Source: Ctenosaura bakeri (lineage: Eukaryota; Chordata; Lepidosauria; Squamata; Iguanidae). Taken from it: 64,000 nt of DNA. The translations under genes and the position numbers were made by a program. This document shows, in pieces, positions 14,301 to 26,300 of the stretch. Under the pieces are notes generated by a model. It worked only from the letters and a program-made list of their open reading frames with translations, was not told where the DNA came from and made no database searches. Location of the stretch: assembly GCA_948474755.1 (NCBI GenBank), contig CAOLHI010002131.1, positions 266,358-330,357 on the forward strand, given 5' to 3'. The stretch's first letter is position 1. Each line of letters begins with the position of its first letter.

Positions 14301-17300
14301 TTAATTGACTTTTGACACGGTTCTTGCTAGAGGACAGAATGGCTTGTTTGGAATTGCTTAGAAACTCAGAAACAAAACACTAAAATGTTTGGAAAACTTT
14401 TTGTCCCCAGCAACGTAACCATTTTCTGTCCTGTTACAGAGACTCATTAACGTCTAAGTGACAAGATGGTTGTGTTTCCATTAGTGCTACTTTCTCTAAA
14501 GTTGCTGCACTCCCAAACATGCATATTTAAACTTCTTATTCGTGGTCTCTTTGCCTCACACAGTGGGATCTTCACGCATGCGCAGTTACATTTCGGAAGG
14601 TTCCAGCACTGGGTAGCTTTTGTGATTTACAATTATTTAAAACTTTGGGGATTATCATAATCTGTATGTGTTCTCATTTCATTTCCCTCTGACCTCACAG
14701 TTCACTTTGTTCTCTCTACATCCATGCGATATCCTATATTCCAACTGAGAATAATCCTTTTGTGCCTCTAATGAAGCTGGTTTTGATCTAAGAAAATGGT
14801 TAATTTGAAGTTGTGTCAAGAATTTGGTTTTTTACGTCTTTTTTTGGTGTGTTTACTTGTTTGCACCATATTCTTAAAGCATTTCTTGTTATTTGCTGTC
14901 CATATGGGTTCAACTTAACGGCGATCCTGTAAGAGCCAGCATGGTGTAGCAATTTGATTGTTGGACTAAGACCCTGGAGACCAGAGTTTGATTCCCCGTT
15001 CAGCCATGGAAGCCCAGTAGGTGACCTTGGCAAATCACATATCCTCAGGCCCAGGAAAGTCCGTGATTAGGGTTGCCTTACTGCTATATAATGCTGTAAA
15101 TTCTTTGTTCCTTCAATCTAGCAACTTTTGTAGAATATGTATTGTTGTTTTCTCTTTTGGCTACTGAGTAAAGACTTCTGAAAAAACGCTGAGCTCTTTT
15201 CTTTGAACTGGGGACTAGCCATACATGATATCACTTCTGCTTTCTGTTGCAGAGAGAATTTCCCAAGTTTTTCACTTTCCGGGCCCGAGACAAGGTGAGC
15301 GGTGGATGTTTTTCGGTTGCTCTGTTTGTACCAACTCCTCTGAGAAATAGGTTTCACCTGCACACTATTTCTGTCCACATTTATTCTCCTTCTCTGGCAT
15401 TTTCTGCAGTTTGCTGAAGACCGCATCTATCGCCACCTGGAACCTGCTTTGGCCTTCCAGTTGGAGCTGAGCCGGATGCGAAACTTTGATCTTACAGCAG
15501 TGCCCTGTGCCAATCACAAAATGCATCTTTACCTTGGGGCTGCCAAGGTGGAAGCAGGCACTGAGGTCACTGACTACAGGTTTTTTGTCCGTGCGATCGT
15601 CAGACACTCGGATCTGATCACGAAGGTAATAGTTGGGTTCAGGCTGCCTCCTGTACAAAATTATCTAGGCTCTGAGAGAAGGAGAGGGCTTGTTTTCTGC
15701 TGCTCCAGAGACCAGGACAAGGAGCAATGGATTCAAGCTGCAGGAAAGGAGATTCCACCTGAACCTCAGGAATAACTTCCTGACAGCCAGGGCTCTCTGG
15801 CAGTGGAATACACTGCCTCGGAGTGTGGTGGAGTCTCCTTCTTCGGAGGTTTTTAAGCAGAGGCTGGATGGCCATCTGTTGGAAGTGCTTTGAGGGTGTT
15901 CCTGCTTGGCAGGGGGTTGGACTGAATGGCCCCTGGGGTTTCTTCCAACTCTACATTTCTATGATTCTAAGAATCATAGAATTGGAAGAAGCCCCAGAGT
16001 CCATCGAATCTAACCCTCTGCTATGCAGGAACACACATCAAAGCATTCCCAACAGATGGCCATCCAGCCTATGCTTAAAAATCTCCAAAGTAGGAAGAGA
16101 CTCCACCACACTCCATGGAGGCAGCAGATTCCACTGCCTGACAGTTCTGAAATATGCATTTGGAGGTTTAACTTTCATGGATTTGATTATCTGTAAGTTT
16201 CTTCAATCCCTGCCCCCACCCCCAGGACTTTTTTTTCCAAGGGAACTTTCTCTTGGAAAGAGTTGTGTGGCTCTGATCAGGCTGCACAGCTCTTTGAAAA
16301 CCCTCTTCTGGTTCTCCTCCTCCTCCTCTACCAGTGGCTGCCTGGCCAGCTAAGGATGGATTGAAACCACAAACCCTCTCCTGATGCCCTCCATACACAC
16401 CCAAGGAAGGAGATGGATGAGGGAGAGGAAATGTAGGGTCACACTGCTCATCCACTCTGTTTCCCTCTCCTTGGACCCTGGGTGCCTGCTCTCCCCACGG
16501 TGCCTCGGCCCCCTTCCCACTGTCAGCAACATGTGCCAACTCTGAAATATGATGACTTATATTGTACTGCAAATCCATTGTTGTGTTCGTCTTGGCAGTT
16601 GCCAACACAAAGAGATGAATGGAGAAGACTTACTGCAGCCCAGCATAGATGAGAGAGGCCCATGAGGCTCAGAGCACTTATATAAGGATGTCTCATCAAT
16701 CAGGAGGCTGCTGGCCAATAAATACCAGAGGCAGGGTGGAGAGAAGTCCATTGCAAACAACTGCCATTTCTGGTGGAAGCAGCAGGTGCTTCTCTTGCTC
16801 CTTGGCTCGTGTTCCTGAACAAACTTGACCCTTGCTTTGTGTACTGACTGGGGTGCTGGATGCTCCCTTGAACTGACACTCTGAATTCATTGCTGACTGG
16901 AACTGCTGAAACAAGAACAGTAATTGATGGATAAGTTTCTGAAAACTTTGACTGTGGCTGCTACTATAGGCTCTGTTTAAATACTTATGAACTGTGGCTG
17001 GCTTTCTAAGCAGGACAGTTGTGATTAAAGCCTTTGAAACCTCTAAGCCTTTTCTCTGAACTCGTAGTCAGCCTGTACACTATAATTGTCAGGAACTGAA
17101 TTCACACACACAAATGTAACAGTGCATAAACACTATTTATTAGGAGCGTGATACGTAGTGCGGGACTTCAGTGAGTGAACTGGAGGCAATCAGCGAGCTT
17201 CAAAACATAAAAGGCAAAGAGTTTCTCATCGCACTCGCAAGAGACCTTGGAGTTCTGGTTTAGCCTGGCAGCGCTTATCACTACATTCCTAGCTTTGTTT

Positions 17301-20300
17301 TTCTAACAGTCTCTGGTTCTCATACCTTGTTACAAGCAAGCTGCTACTTAACTCCTACTGCATGTCCCATAACTGAAATATGGAGGGCTACCTGACAATA
17401 ATGGTGATCCATTACAAGTGTGTCACGAGTGAGACAAAACCTTGTACCCGCTGTATCCAGATGGGTTGGACAAAGAGCTGAGATGAGCTCTGAAACCAGG
17501 TAGGAAGTGAGGGAGCAACACAGAATGCAAAGTACACAATACAGTAAAACACCCAAAAGAGGTTTTTTTTGCAAAATGATCCCACTGATAATCAGAACTG
17601 TGTTCAGTCCAGCTTCTTAGCAGTAGTGATCCAGAAGGATAATTTGATATTCTTCCAGCTTTACATTTTTATATTATTTTCTTGATCAGGAAAGCAGAAT
17701 AAAACAAGCATCAGCAAGGTTAGCGTTTCTCTCAAGACTAACTACTTGTCATTTCTTATCTAACTCTTCTGTCTGCTGTCTGGATGATTGGGGCAGTGTT
17801 TATCATCATGTACACAAACAAGGCTATCCCTGTACTCTCAATTTCGGTAATAATAGCCTTGTACAGAAGTTAACAAACCAGAGGTTAGCCGTATAATATG
17901 CCAATAGAAGCAGTTAATATTCTTGTTAATCATAATAATGAGAGGGCAATTGAGAATCTTCTCACATCCCTCATGTATATTTAAGCCTACACTGTGATTC
18001 TTTTGCCTGTCTCTGTCATTTACGTACTTCTGCCCTCTTTCTGGGACAGGAGGCCTCTTTTGAATACCTGCAGAACGAGGGTGAGCGGCTGCTGTTGGAG
18101 GCGATGGATGAGCTGGAGGTTGCTTTCAACAACACCAGCGTCCGCACTGACTGCAACCACATCTTCCTCAACTTTGTCCCGACTGTAGTTATGGATCCTT
18201 CTAAGGTCTGTTGTCTTCTTTCCCTTTCTGCACCCAGGAGAGCTGTTCTGTGCTTACTAAGAGAAAAAAGTATTTTATTACAGGTGTGCTTCAGTTAATG
18301 AAGTGCAAGTTGAGTTTCTCTTGTCTGAAATGTTTGGAAAAAGAGGATTTCAGATTTTGGAATATTGCCCGTCTGGCCAGCTCTCCATGTTTGTGTGTAT
18401 GACTTTCACAGATTTGATTATTTGTGAGTTTCAACCCCTGACCCCACCTCAGGTGCTTATTTGTGGGATAACTTTCCCTCTTGTGGCTCTGATCAGTCCA
18501 CACAGTCACTTAAAAATCTGCCCTGATCCTCCTTTTCCTCATAGAATCATAGGGTTGGAAGAGACCACGTGGGCCATTGAGTCCAACCTACTTGTTCACC
18601 AGCTACTGCCTGACCAGCTAAGGATGGCTCTCAGCCAAATTTCTCAGCATCACAAGCCCTCTCTCGATGCCCCACACATACACTCAAGGAAGGAGATGGG
18701 CCAGAGAGAGGAAATCTAGGGCTGCCATGGCAACCCACCCCTTTCCCTGACCTGTTTTGGACGCTGAGTGCCTGCTCTCCCCACCATGCCTCAGCTGTTT
18801 TCCCATAGACACACACACGTTTTGATACCTGTGGTTTTTACACTTTTGTGAGGCTCCTGCACCCCTAACCCTAGTGAATGTGGAAGGCCAACTGTACATA
18901 AAGAGATTATATACCTTTCTTTATACTATCCTGTGTTACTTGTGGACATCGATTCCACTCTTTCATCAGCTTTTTCCCTCTTGCCTTCTTCCTGTAACAT
19001 GAGGGAATTGCAGAGGCTTGCTTGGGACTGCATGTGTAAAATCTCTCAGTAAGTTTGGTGCCTTTTCCCCCCTTTCAGCTTGCCTAGGATCACATGCATG
19101 TGTGCTGCTTGCAAAGTGAGTTGAGAGATGGGAAAAAAGGCACTAAGCTGGTTGAGAGATTTTGCAAGCAGCACGTATACAGTCTCTAACAAGTCTCTTT
19201 AATTCCCTCATAACCTCTATAACAGGGCCTTCCAAGCAGTGTGTTGCAACACATTAGTGTGTCGCCTGTAGTGTGTTGGTGTGTCACCTCCTCAGCCGAG
19301 AAAGACCCTCTCCCAAGACTGACTTGCTGCCGTTGCTCTTGTTGGTGCCTTTCCCCAGCAAGAGCAATGGCAGTGAGTCAGGATGAGTGGGAGGGGGCAG
19401 CCTTTCCCCACTCTAGATAGGCCTCTGGGTACTGTGCATGCCTGATCAGTTGGAAAGAATGGACGTGAATATGAAAAGACATGGGAGCTCTGTAGGTGTG
19501 TAGCACGAGGGATTGGTCTCTCCCTTTATCACTGAGAGAGTAGAGTGCTGTTATTTTCTTATTTAGTTACTTACACTGCAGTTGAATTAGCCCTAAAATG
19601 GATAAGTTTCCGATTAAGAAATGAAAAGCTGGCGAAGATGATATTTGCAGTGAACAAAATGTAGCAGCTGTAGAGGAAACTGCTCAAGAATCAAGTGCTA
19701 AACAGTCTGTATTAGTACATAAGTCAGTTTAACCTCCAGCTTGCTAGTAAACCTGAATTACTTGCTAGTAAAACTGAATTACTGTGTCACGAAATGATGC
19801 GTGTCTAAAAAGTGTGTCACCAGCATGAAAAGTTTGGAAAGCTCTGCTCTACAATAAGAAGACTGGGTTCTGATTTTCAAAAATTGCAGTTGGCAGGTGG
19901 GATGAGAATCTGGGAAAAGAATTGTTTTAATTAACTGCCAAATAGATCACTTGTGCGGGCCAATTTGTAACATTATAGCTTATAAGGTACTGCAAATCCA
20001 ATAGTTCTCTAGTCTTGGCAATTGCCGAGGTGTGCAGATGTTTTCTTGTTCTGAATAAAGCTTTTGAATCTATTTAAGCTTATTTTCTGAACTTGAAGCT
20101 AGGCAGTACATGACATTTGTATTGTATCGTATTTCATTTTGTTTTCTTTTGTCTCCCCCAGATTGAGGAATCTGTGCGGTCCATGGTCATGCGCTACGGA
20201 AGCCGTCTGTGGAAACTCCGGGTTCTCCAAGCAGAAGTAAAAATCAACATCCGCTTGATGCCAACTGATCGAGCCATCCCCATCCGCCTTTTTCTCACTG

Positions 20301-23300
20301 ACGAATCGGGATACTACCTGGATATCAGCCTCTACAAGGAAGTCAACGACCCCAGCACAGGGAGTGTAGGTGTCTTCACTGACCCCTTGACTGGAGTCTT
20401 GGGAATAACGTGTTCCAATGATCATGTTTCCCCATAATGCCTTACCCATTTCCTAGGCCGTGTAATGGAAGCTGCATTTCAGAAGTAATGCAACTAGTGG
20501 GAAGAGAGTTACTGTTCTGGTATAAATTGAGTAATGCTTTCTGGTCACTTCAGAATGTTACTTTTAAGGCAGGGCATGGGGAACTGGATTAAGTCCAGGG
20601 GCCACTTTTAGGCCCTAGAAACCTGTAGGGACCATGCAGACTAATGGAAAATAACATGGAAAGCATAAAGTGACTGGTTAAAATTGGAATTGTTCTCTCT
20701 CTCTCTTTTTGGCCTGAAAGTGGTTGGGCTAGACTTTTTGGAAGTTCCAAGCGTGGGGACATTTTAGATGTCCTCGTGGTTACTGTGCGAAGCTTTATTC
20801 CTGTCATCCCACCCCTGGGTACCACCAGATGTGGGCACTTCTTCTTCCACTGCTGTGGCAGCCAGTTTGCCATCATGGGCAGTGTGTGTCTGAACTCCCA
20901 AAACTACTGTTGCAATGTTCCCAGAGACACAGAGACCCCACCTGGAGGAATGCTGTGTCCAGTTCTGGGCCCCACAGGTCAGGAAGGATATTGACAAGCT
21001 GAAGGGTGTCCAGAGGAGGGCAACCAAAATGGTACAAGACCTGGAAACCAGGAAGCCCTGGGAGGAGCGAGTTAAAGAGCTGGGTAGGTTTAGCCTGGAG
21101 AAGAGAAGAGAACCTTAAGAGGTGACATGATAGCTATGTTTAGATATTTGAAGGTGTGTGTTTTTAAACTTCTAAACTCTGCAAAGGAAGACACAAACAA
21201 TCCCTGTCATCTGAGATAAAAGTTGTCATGAGAAAACAATTTCTTTCCTTACTTTTTTTTGCAAATAAGGAAAGCTGACAGGCTCCCAAAACAAACGTTC
21301 CACCTTGTGCAAACATGGATTTTTCTGGTTCTAGATGTTTGGGAGATTGTGTTTCAGTGTGCCCTCTTCTGGCATAATGTCCACACACATGAATGCAAGG
21401 TTGTGCAAAGCATCTCTCCCTTTACAGATGCAATGGGTACATTTTCAGGAGGTAACACATTTCTTGTTTTACACGGAGTTTCCTAGAACAGAACCTACAT
21501 GTATATGGTGGCTGTGCTGTACCATTGACACCCCAAAAGGACGTGGGGCATTTTAAAACCCCCACAGTAGTAGGAGTTCTCATTAGGGTCAGAAACGGCA
21601 ACATACAAAAACACTGATTGCAAGTTTTATTGAAATTTGCCAAGGTGAAGGTTAAAAGGAGTTAACTACAAAGACAACCACCTTTTTTTTGTAACAGAAA
21701 AAGTAAGAAAGAGGGAAAAAGCCATATAACAGTGTTGCTTTTAATATCTGTGGTTTAGATTATGTTTCACTCCTATGGAGACAAGCAAGGCCCCTTACAT
21801 GGGATGTTAATCAACACTCCTTATGTCACGAAGGACCTCCTTCAATCCAAGCGTTTCCCAGGCTCAATCGCTTGGCACCACCTACGTTTATGACTTTCTG
21901 GAGATGTTCCGGCAGGTGAGCTTGCCTGAGGTGGCCTTGAATCTTATTTTTCCTTCCATCTTTTTTTTAAAAAAAAAAAAAATTAATTAAAAATGCAAAT
22001 ATTTTGTGTAACATTCGGGTAACTTTCTTCTTCGTGGTCTCTGTGCCTTCATACACTAGGAGCTTTAGCGCCTGCGCGGTAGCGTTCGGAAACTTCTAGA
22101 GCTTTTTTCGCTTGGCGGGAACCCCTCCCCCACGCCGGTACTGCGCATGCTCCTCCCGCCGAGCAACGGTCTCTCCTCGGGTTTTTTTTCCTTCGTCCGC
22201 CGCCGCGTACGGAAGGTTCTTTAGTTTGTTCCTCTCACGTCGTGCTTGGCTTGCTTTTTTTTCACGGTTTTACGGACTTTGGACTGTCTTTGACCTCTCT
22301 TTCGGACCCCCCCTTCGGTTTTCGTTTTTTGGATTTCGGAGTTTGGCGTTTCTTCGTTTTATGTCCGCGTCTTTAAGAAGTGCGTGTCCTGCGGCCGCAA
22401 GGTTGCCCTCAACGACGGCCATAAGGAGTGTCTCTTCTGTTTGGGCGAGTCCCACAACATCCGGACTTGCCCAATTTGCAGGGATTTTACTCCGAAATTT
22501 CTTCCAACCGCTCCGCAAAAACTCAAATCTTTTTGTTGGGAGACCTGCGGGCGATAGACGAGACCTCCACCTCCAAGATGGCCGACAAGAAGACGACCAC
22601 GCCATCGACGGTATCGGCGGCTGCCGTTCCGTCCACCTCGTCGGTATCGGGCTCGGTACCGGCAAAAACGCCGATCTCGGCGTTACCGAGGATCCCAAAG
22701 CTGTCGGCGGCTGCCAAGTCAGCTAAAGGATCCTCGACGGCGAGGAAGGCTGGGCTCCCCTTAGGGGAGACGCCTGAAAAAAAGCGCCCTGCTCCGGACG
22801 GAGGCAAGGGCAAGGAGAAGGAGAAAAAAGAAGAAGAAAAAGGAAAAGAAGGGGCTCCCCGGCGGGGGACGTCAACCTCCTACTCCTCCTCCTACTCAGC
22901 AGCCTTCCAAAGGGCGAGGCGAGTCCGTCGACCTCTCGGAGGATGAGATCGAGGACGTTCCCCAACAGCGCCCGGACTCGCCTGTGGCAGACCCTCCAAC
23001 CCTGGTGGAGGAGCGCCACCGCCCTCTTAGCCGTCGCAGGTCGGCCGACCTAAGCAGAGAGAGCCCTCTGCTTCTCCGGAGCGGCGTTCGACCTCCTTCA
23101 GGTCCCGGTCCCGCTCTTCCGAGCGTCCGGGGGGCCTCGCCGCCTCCGAGGGAGACAAAAAAGAGGAACAACCTCGCTCGTCTGCCTCCAGATACACCTC
23201 GGCGTCCTACGTGGCCAGGTACGCGAGGGAATCAGTGGGAGAGACGCCCGGCCTCCTATCGGTCCCATTCGCCATCGTCCCGGGGATCGGTACCATCGTG

Positions 23301-26300
23301 GCCCGAGTCGCTGGGAGACCTTCCGGAGGTCCCGGTCACCTCGTCGACAGCGTGAATCGCGCTCGCCTAGAGGGGACGAGGCTCGGTACCGTCGACGCCG
23401 AAGCCGATCTCCGTCGGACCGCCGCTCCTTGGCCCTCTCCCTCCCCTCGATATCATAGGGCGAGGGAGCCTTCACCACGGTATCGGGCGATATCGCCACC
23501 TCCTAGGGTCCGGCGACGGCGACGCGCCCTACGGAGTCGGTGGTGACTGAGCGGGCTACGACGACGTCAGCCTCCCAAGCTCCCCGGTCACCCCCAAAGA
23601 GGGTGAAGTCCGTGGTCAGCCATCCCAAGCGGGACGCTGCTGCTACCACCGCCCCGGCTGCGGAGAAGCCTAGGAAGGCAACACCTGCGGCGACTACGAA
23701 GGAGCCGGAGAGCAAAGCGGCGAAAACTCACCGAGCTCGGAGTCGTACAAACCGAGTGCGGAGTCTGGGGGTGTCTGAGGCGGCCCCCCAGGAGTCTCCT
23801 CCGTTGGGATTCGGGGACCCGATCCCAGATTCTGCTCCAGAGGACGTCCACCAGTTCTCTGCGATGCTGCTCCGCATGGCCACTACCCTCGGCCTTAAGA
23901 TCGCCGATGCGGAGCCGGAGGATGACGATCCCCGCCTTCTCCGTTTTCGAGGAGAAGCGACCTTCCACGGCCCCGCTGCCTCTCCTGCCCCGGGTATCCA
24001 GACTGGTGAAGGCCGCCTGGGATAGACCGGCCTTTGGGCCCCGAAAACCGCAGCGGTTAGAACACCTCTACAGGGTGCAGAAGGATAACGCCGGTTATCT
24101 ATTTTAAACACCCTGCACCGAAATCTGTGGTCGTCGAGTCCGCGCAGACGAAAAGGGTGAGGCCCAAAACACCACCCCGCCGGCAAAGAGGGCAGGAAAT
24201 TTGGGCGCCTACGCAAGGAGGTTTTTACGGCTGCCTCCTTGCAGTCAGGCTGTCCAACACTCAGGCTTGCCTCGCGGCATACCTGAAGAAGGTGCTCGAT
24301 CGCCTGCAACCAGCGATGGAAGCGGTACCGGAGGACATCCGCCAAGCCTCCTCCGTGATCTTCAATGAGGCTATCTCCATCGCTCGGCACCAGATGGCCT
24401 CCTCCCGGCACGCAGTGGGGAAAAGCCTCCCGGGCCCTGGCGGGGTCCGTCGGCCTCCGCCGCCATGCTTGGCTTCGACCGGCCGACATCCAGGAGGACA
24501 CCAGGGAAAGGGGGATTGAAAATCTCCCCTTCGACGGTGAAGGCCTATTTTAATTCGTCCACAGACGAAGCTTTGGACAATCTCGTCAAGGCGAGACTGA
24601 CCGCAAAAAAATTGGGCTGGCCCCGGGCCCCGCAGACCCGCAGGGCCTCCACCTTCCGACCATCCTGGCGACGATCTTCCACCTCGTCGTTCCAGCGTTC
24701 GGCCCAGTCTGGACAGTCGAGACCGTCCTCCGGCTCATCGGCCAGACGCACGATTAGGCGGCGCCCGCCTTCGTCGAAGAAGTCCTCCTCCGAGACAAAG
24801 TCTCGGTTTTTACGGGGCCCCCCGGGAGGCCCGCCAATACCCACTCTTCAGCCACCATCAGCGCTCGGAGACCGACCGACCCTCGCTCGACACCTAGCGG
24901 AGTGGCAGTATGTCACCCACGGACTCTTGGGTGCTTTCCATCGTCCGTCTTGGCTACGCCATCGAGTTTCTCAATTCCTCCTCGCGGCGTTTATTACTCC
25001 ACGCCGTCGAGTCCGGGGCCCCCCTGGAAGAGATCCAATCCCTCCTCCAAAAAAGGGGCGATCGAGCGGCTCCCGCAAGAGGCCAAGACCACCGGCTTCT
25101 TCTCCAGGTACTTCACGGTACCGAAAGCCGACGGTACCCTCCGGCCGATCCTAGACCTCCGAGGGGTGAACTACTACATCCGCCCCAAAAGGTTCAAGAT
25201 GGTCACGATACCGTCGATCCTACCCTTCCTACATCGAGGGGACTGGTTCGCCTCCATCGATCTCCGAGACGCATACTTCCATATCGCCATTCGCCCGCAG
25301 CACAGACGGTACCTCCGCTTCGCAGTCGACGACACCTGTTACCAGTACAAGGTGCTGCCGTTGGCTCTCGGGCTGCCCCAAGGGTCTTCACCAAGTGCAT
25401 GGCCCCGGTGGTATCCTACCTGCGGACGAAGGGCGCTTCCGTCTTCCCCTACCTCGACGATTGGCTGTTGGTGGCGTCCTGCAAACAGAGACTTTACCAC
25501 GACGTCCACATGACGTTGTCACCCCGGACCCGCCTTGGTCTACGAGTGAATCCGAAGAAGTCCCACCTCGAGCCGGCGAGGATCTTGGACTTCATCGGGG
25601 CGGCGCTCGACTCGACCTCCGCCAGGGCCCACCTACCAGAGTCTCGAGCACGAACCTTGACCGGGCCCCCGCTCACGCTCGTACGGCCCCGACGTTATCT
25701 GCGAGAAACGTCCAGAGCTCTTGGGCTACATGGCTGCGACGACCGCTGTGACATATCTCGCCAGGCTGAGAGCAAGACCTCTTCAACACTGGTTCGTCCG
25801 CATATTTGACCCCCTTTCGAGACGAACAGACACTCCGACTGCAGCTGCCGGGAGACGTCCGCTCATCCATCCGATGGTGGCAGTCGCGACGCAATCTCAT
25901 GTCGGGGATGCCTTTCCAACAGCCGACACCGAAGGTGACGGTAACGACCGACGCCTCCCTGATGGATGGGGTGCCCACTGCGGCGATCTCAGAGTCCGCG
26001 ACAGATGGACCGACGACGAGACCGCTCTCCATATCAACGCGCTGGAGCTGCTTGCCGTCTGGAAAGCCCTACGGGCGTTCCGCCATGCCGTGGCGGGGCG
26101 CACGGTCCTGATTCTGACGGACAACACCACCGCCGTCTGCTACATCAACAGACAAGGTGGGACTCATTCCACGACCCTGCTCGACATCGCGCTCGGCCTG
26201 TGGGAATGGTGCATTCGCCTGCACACGCATCCCGTGGGGGTTTACCTGGCCGGGCAGGAGAACACCACGGCAGACGCCCTCAGCAGGGACACCTCATCCC

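Noticed and set aside
20366..20437. Extension of exon 9 as a retained coding segment
   Set aside because: The frame stays open past the donor, but the protein no longer matches the family and exon 10 joins in phase at 20365.
23728..24501. Long minus-strand open frame (257 codons) and other long antisense frames in 22000-28000
   Set aside because: GC-rich DNA lowers the number of stops by chance. The translations match no family and lie opposite DIRS gag.
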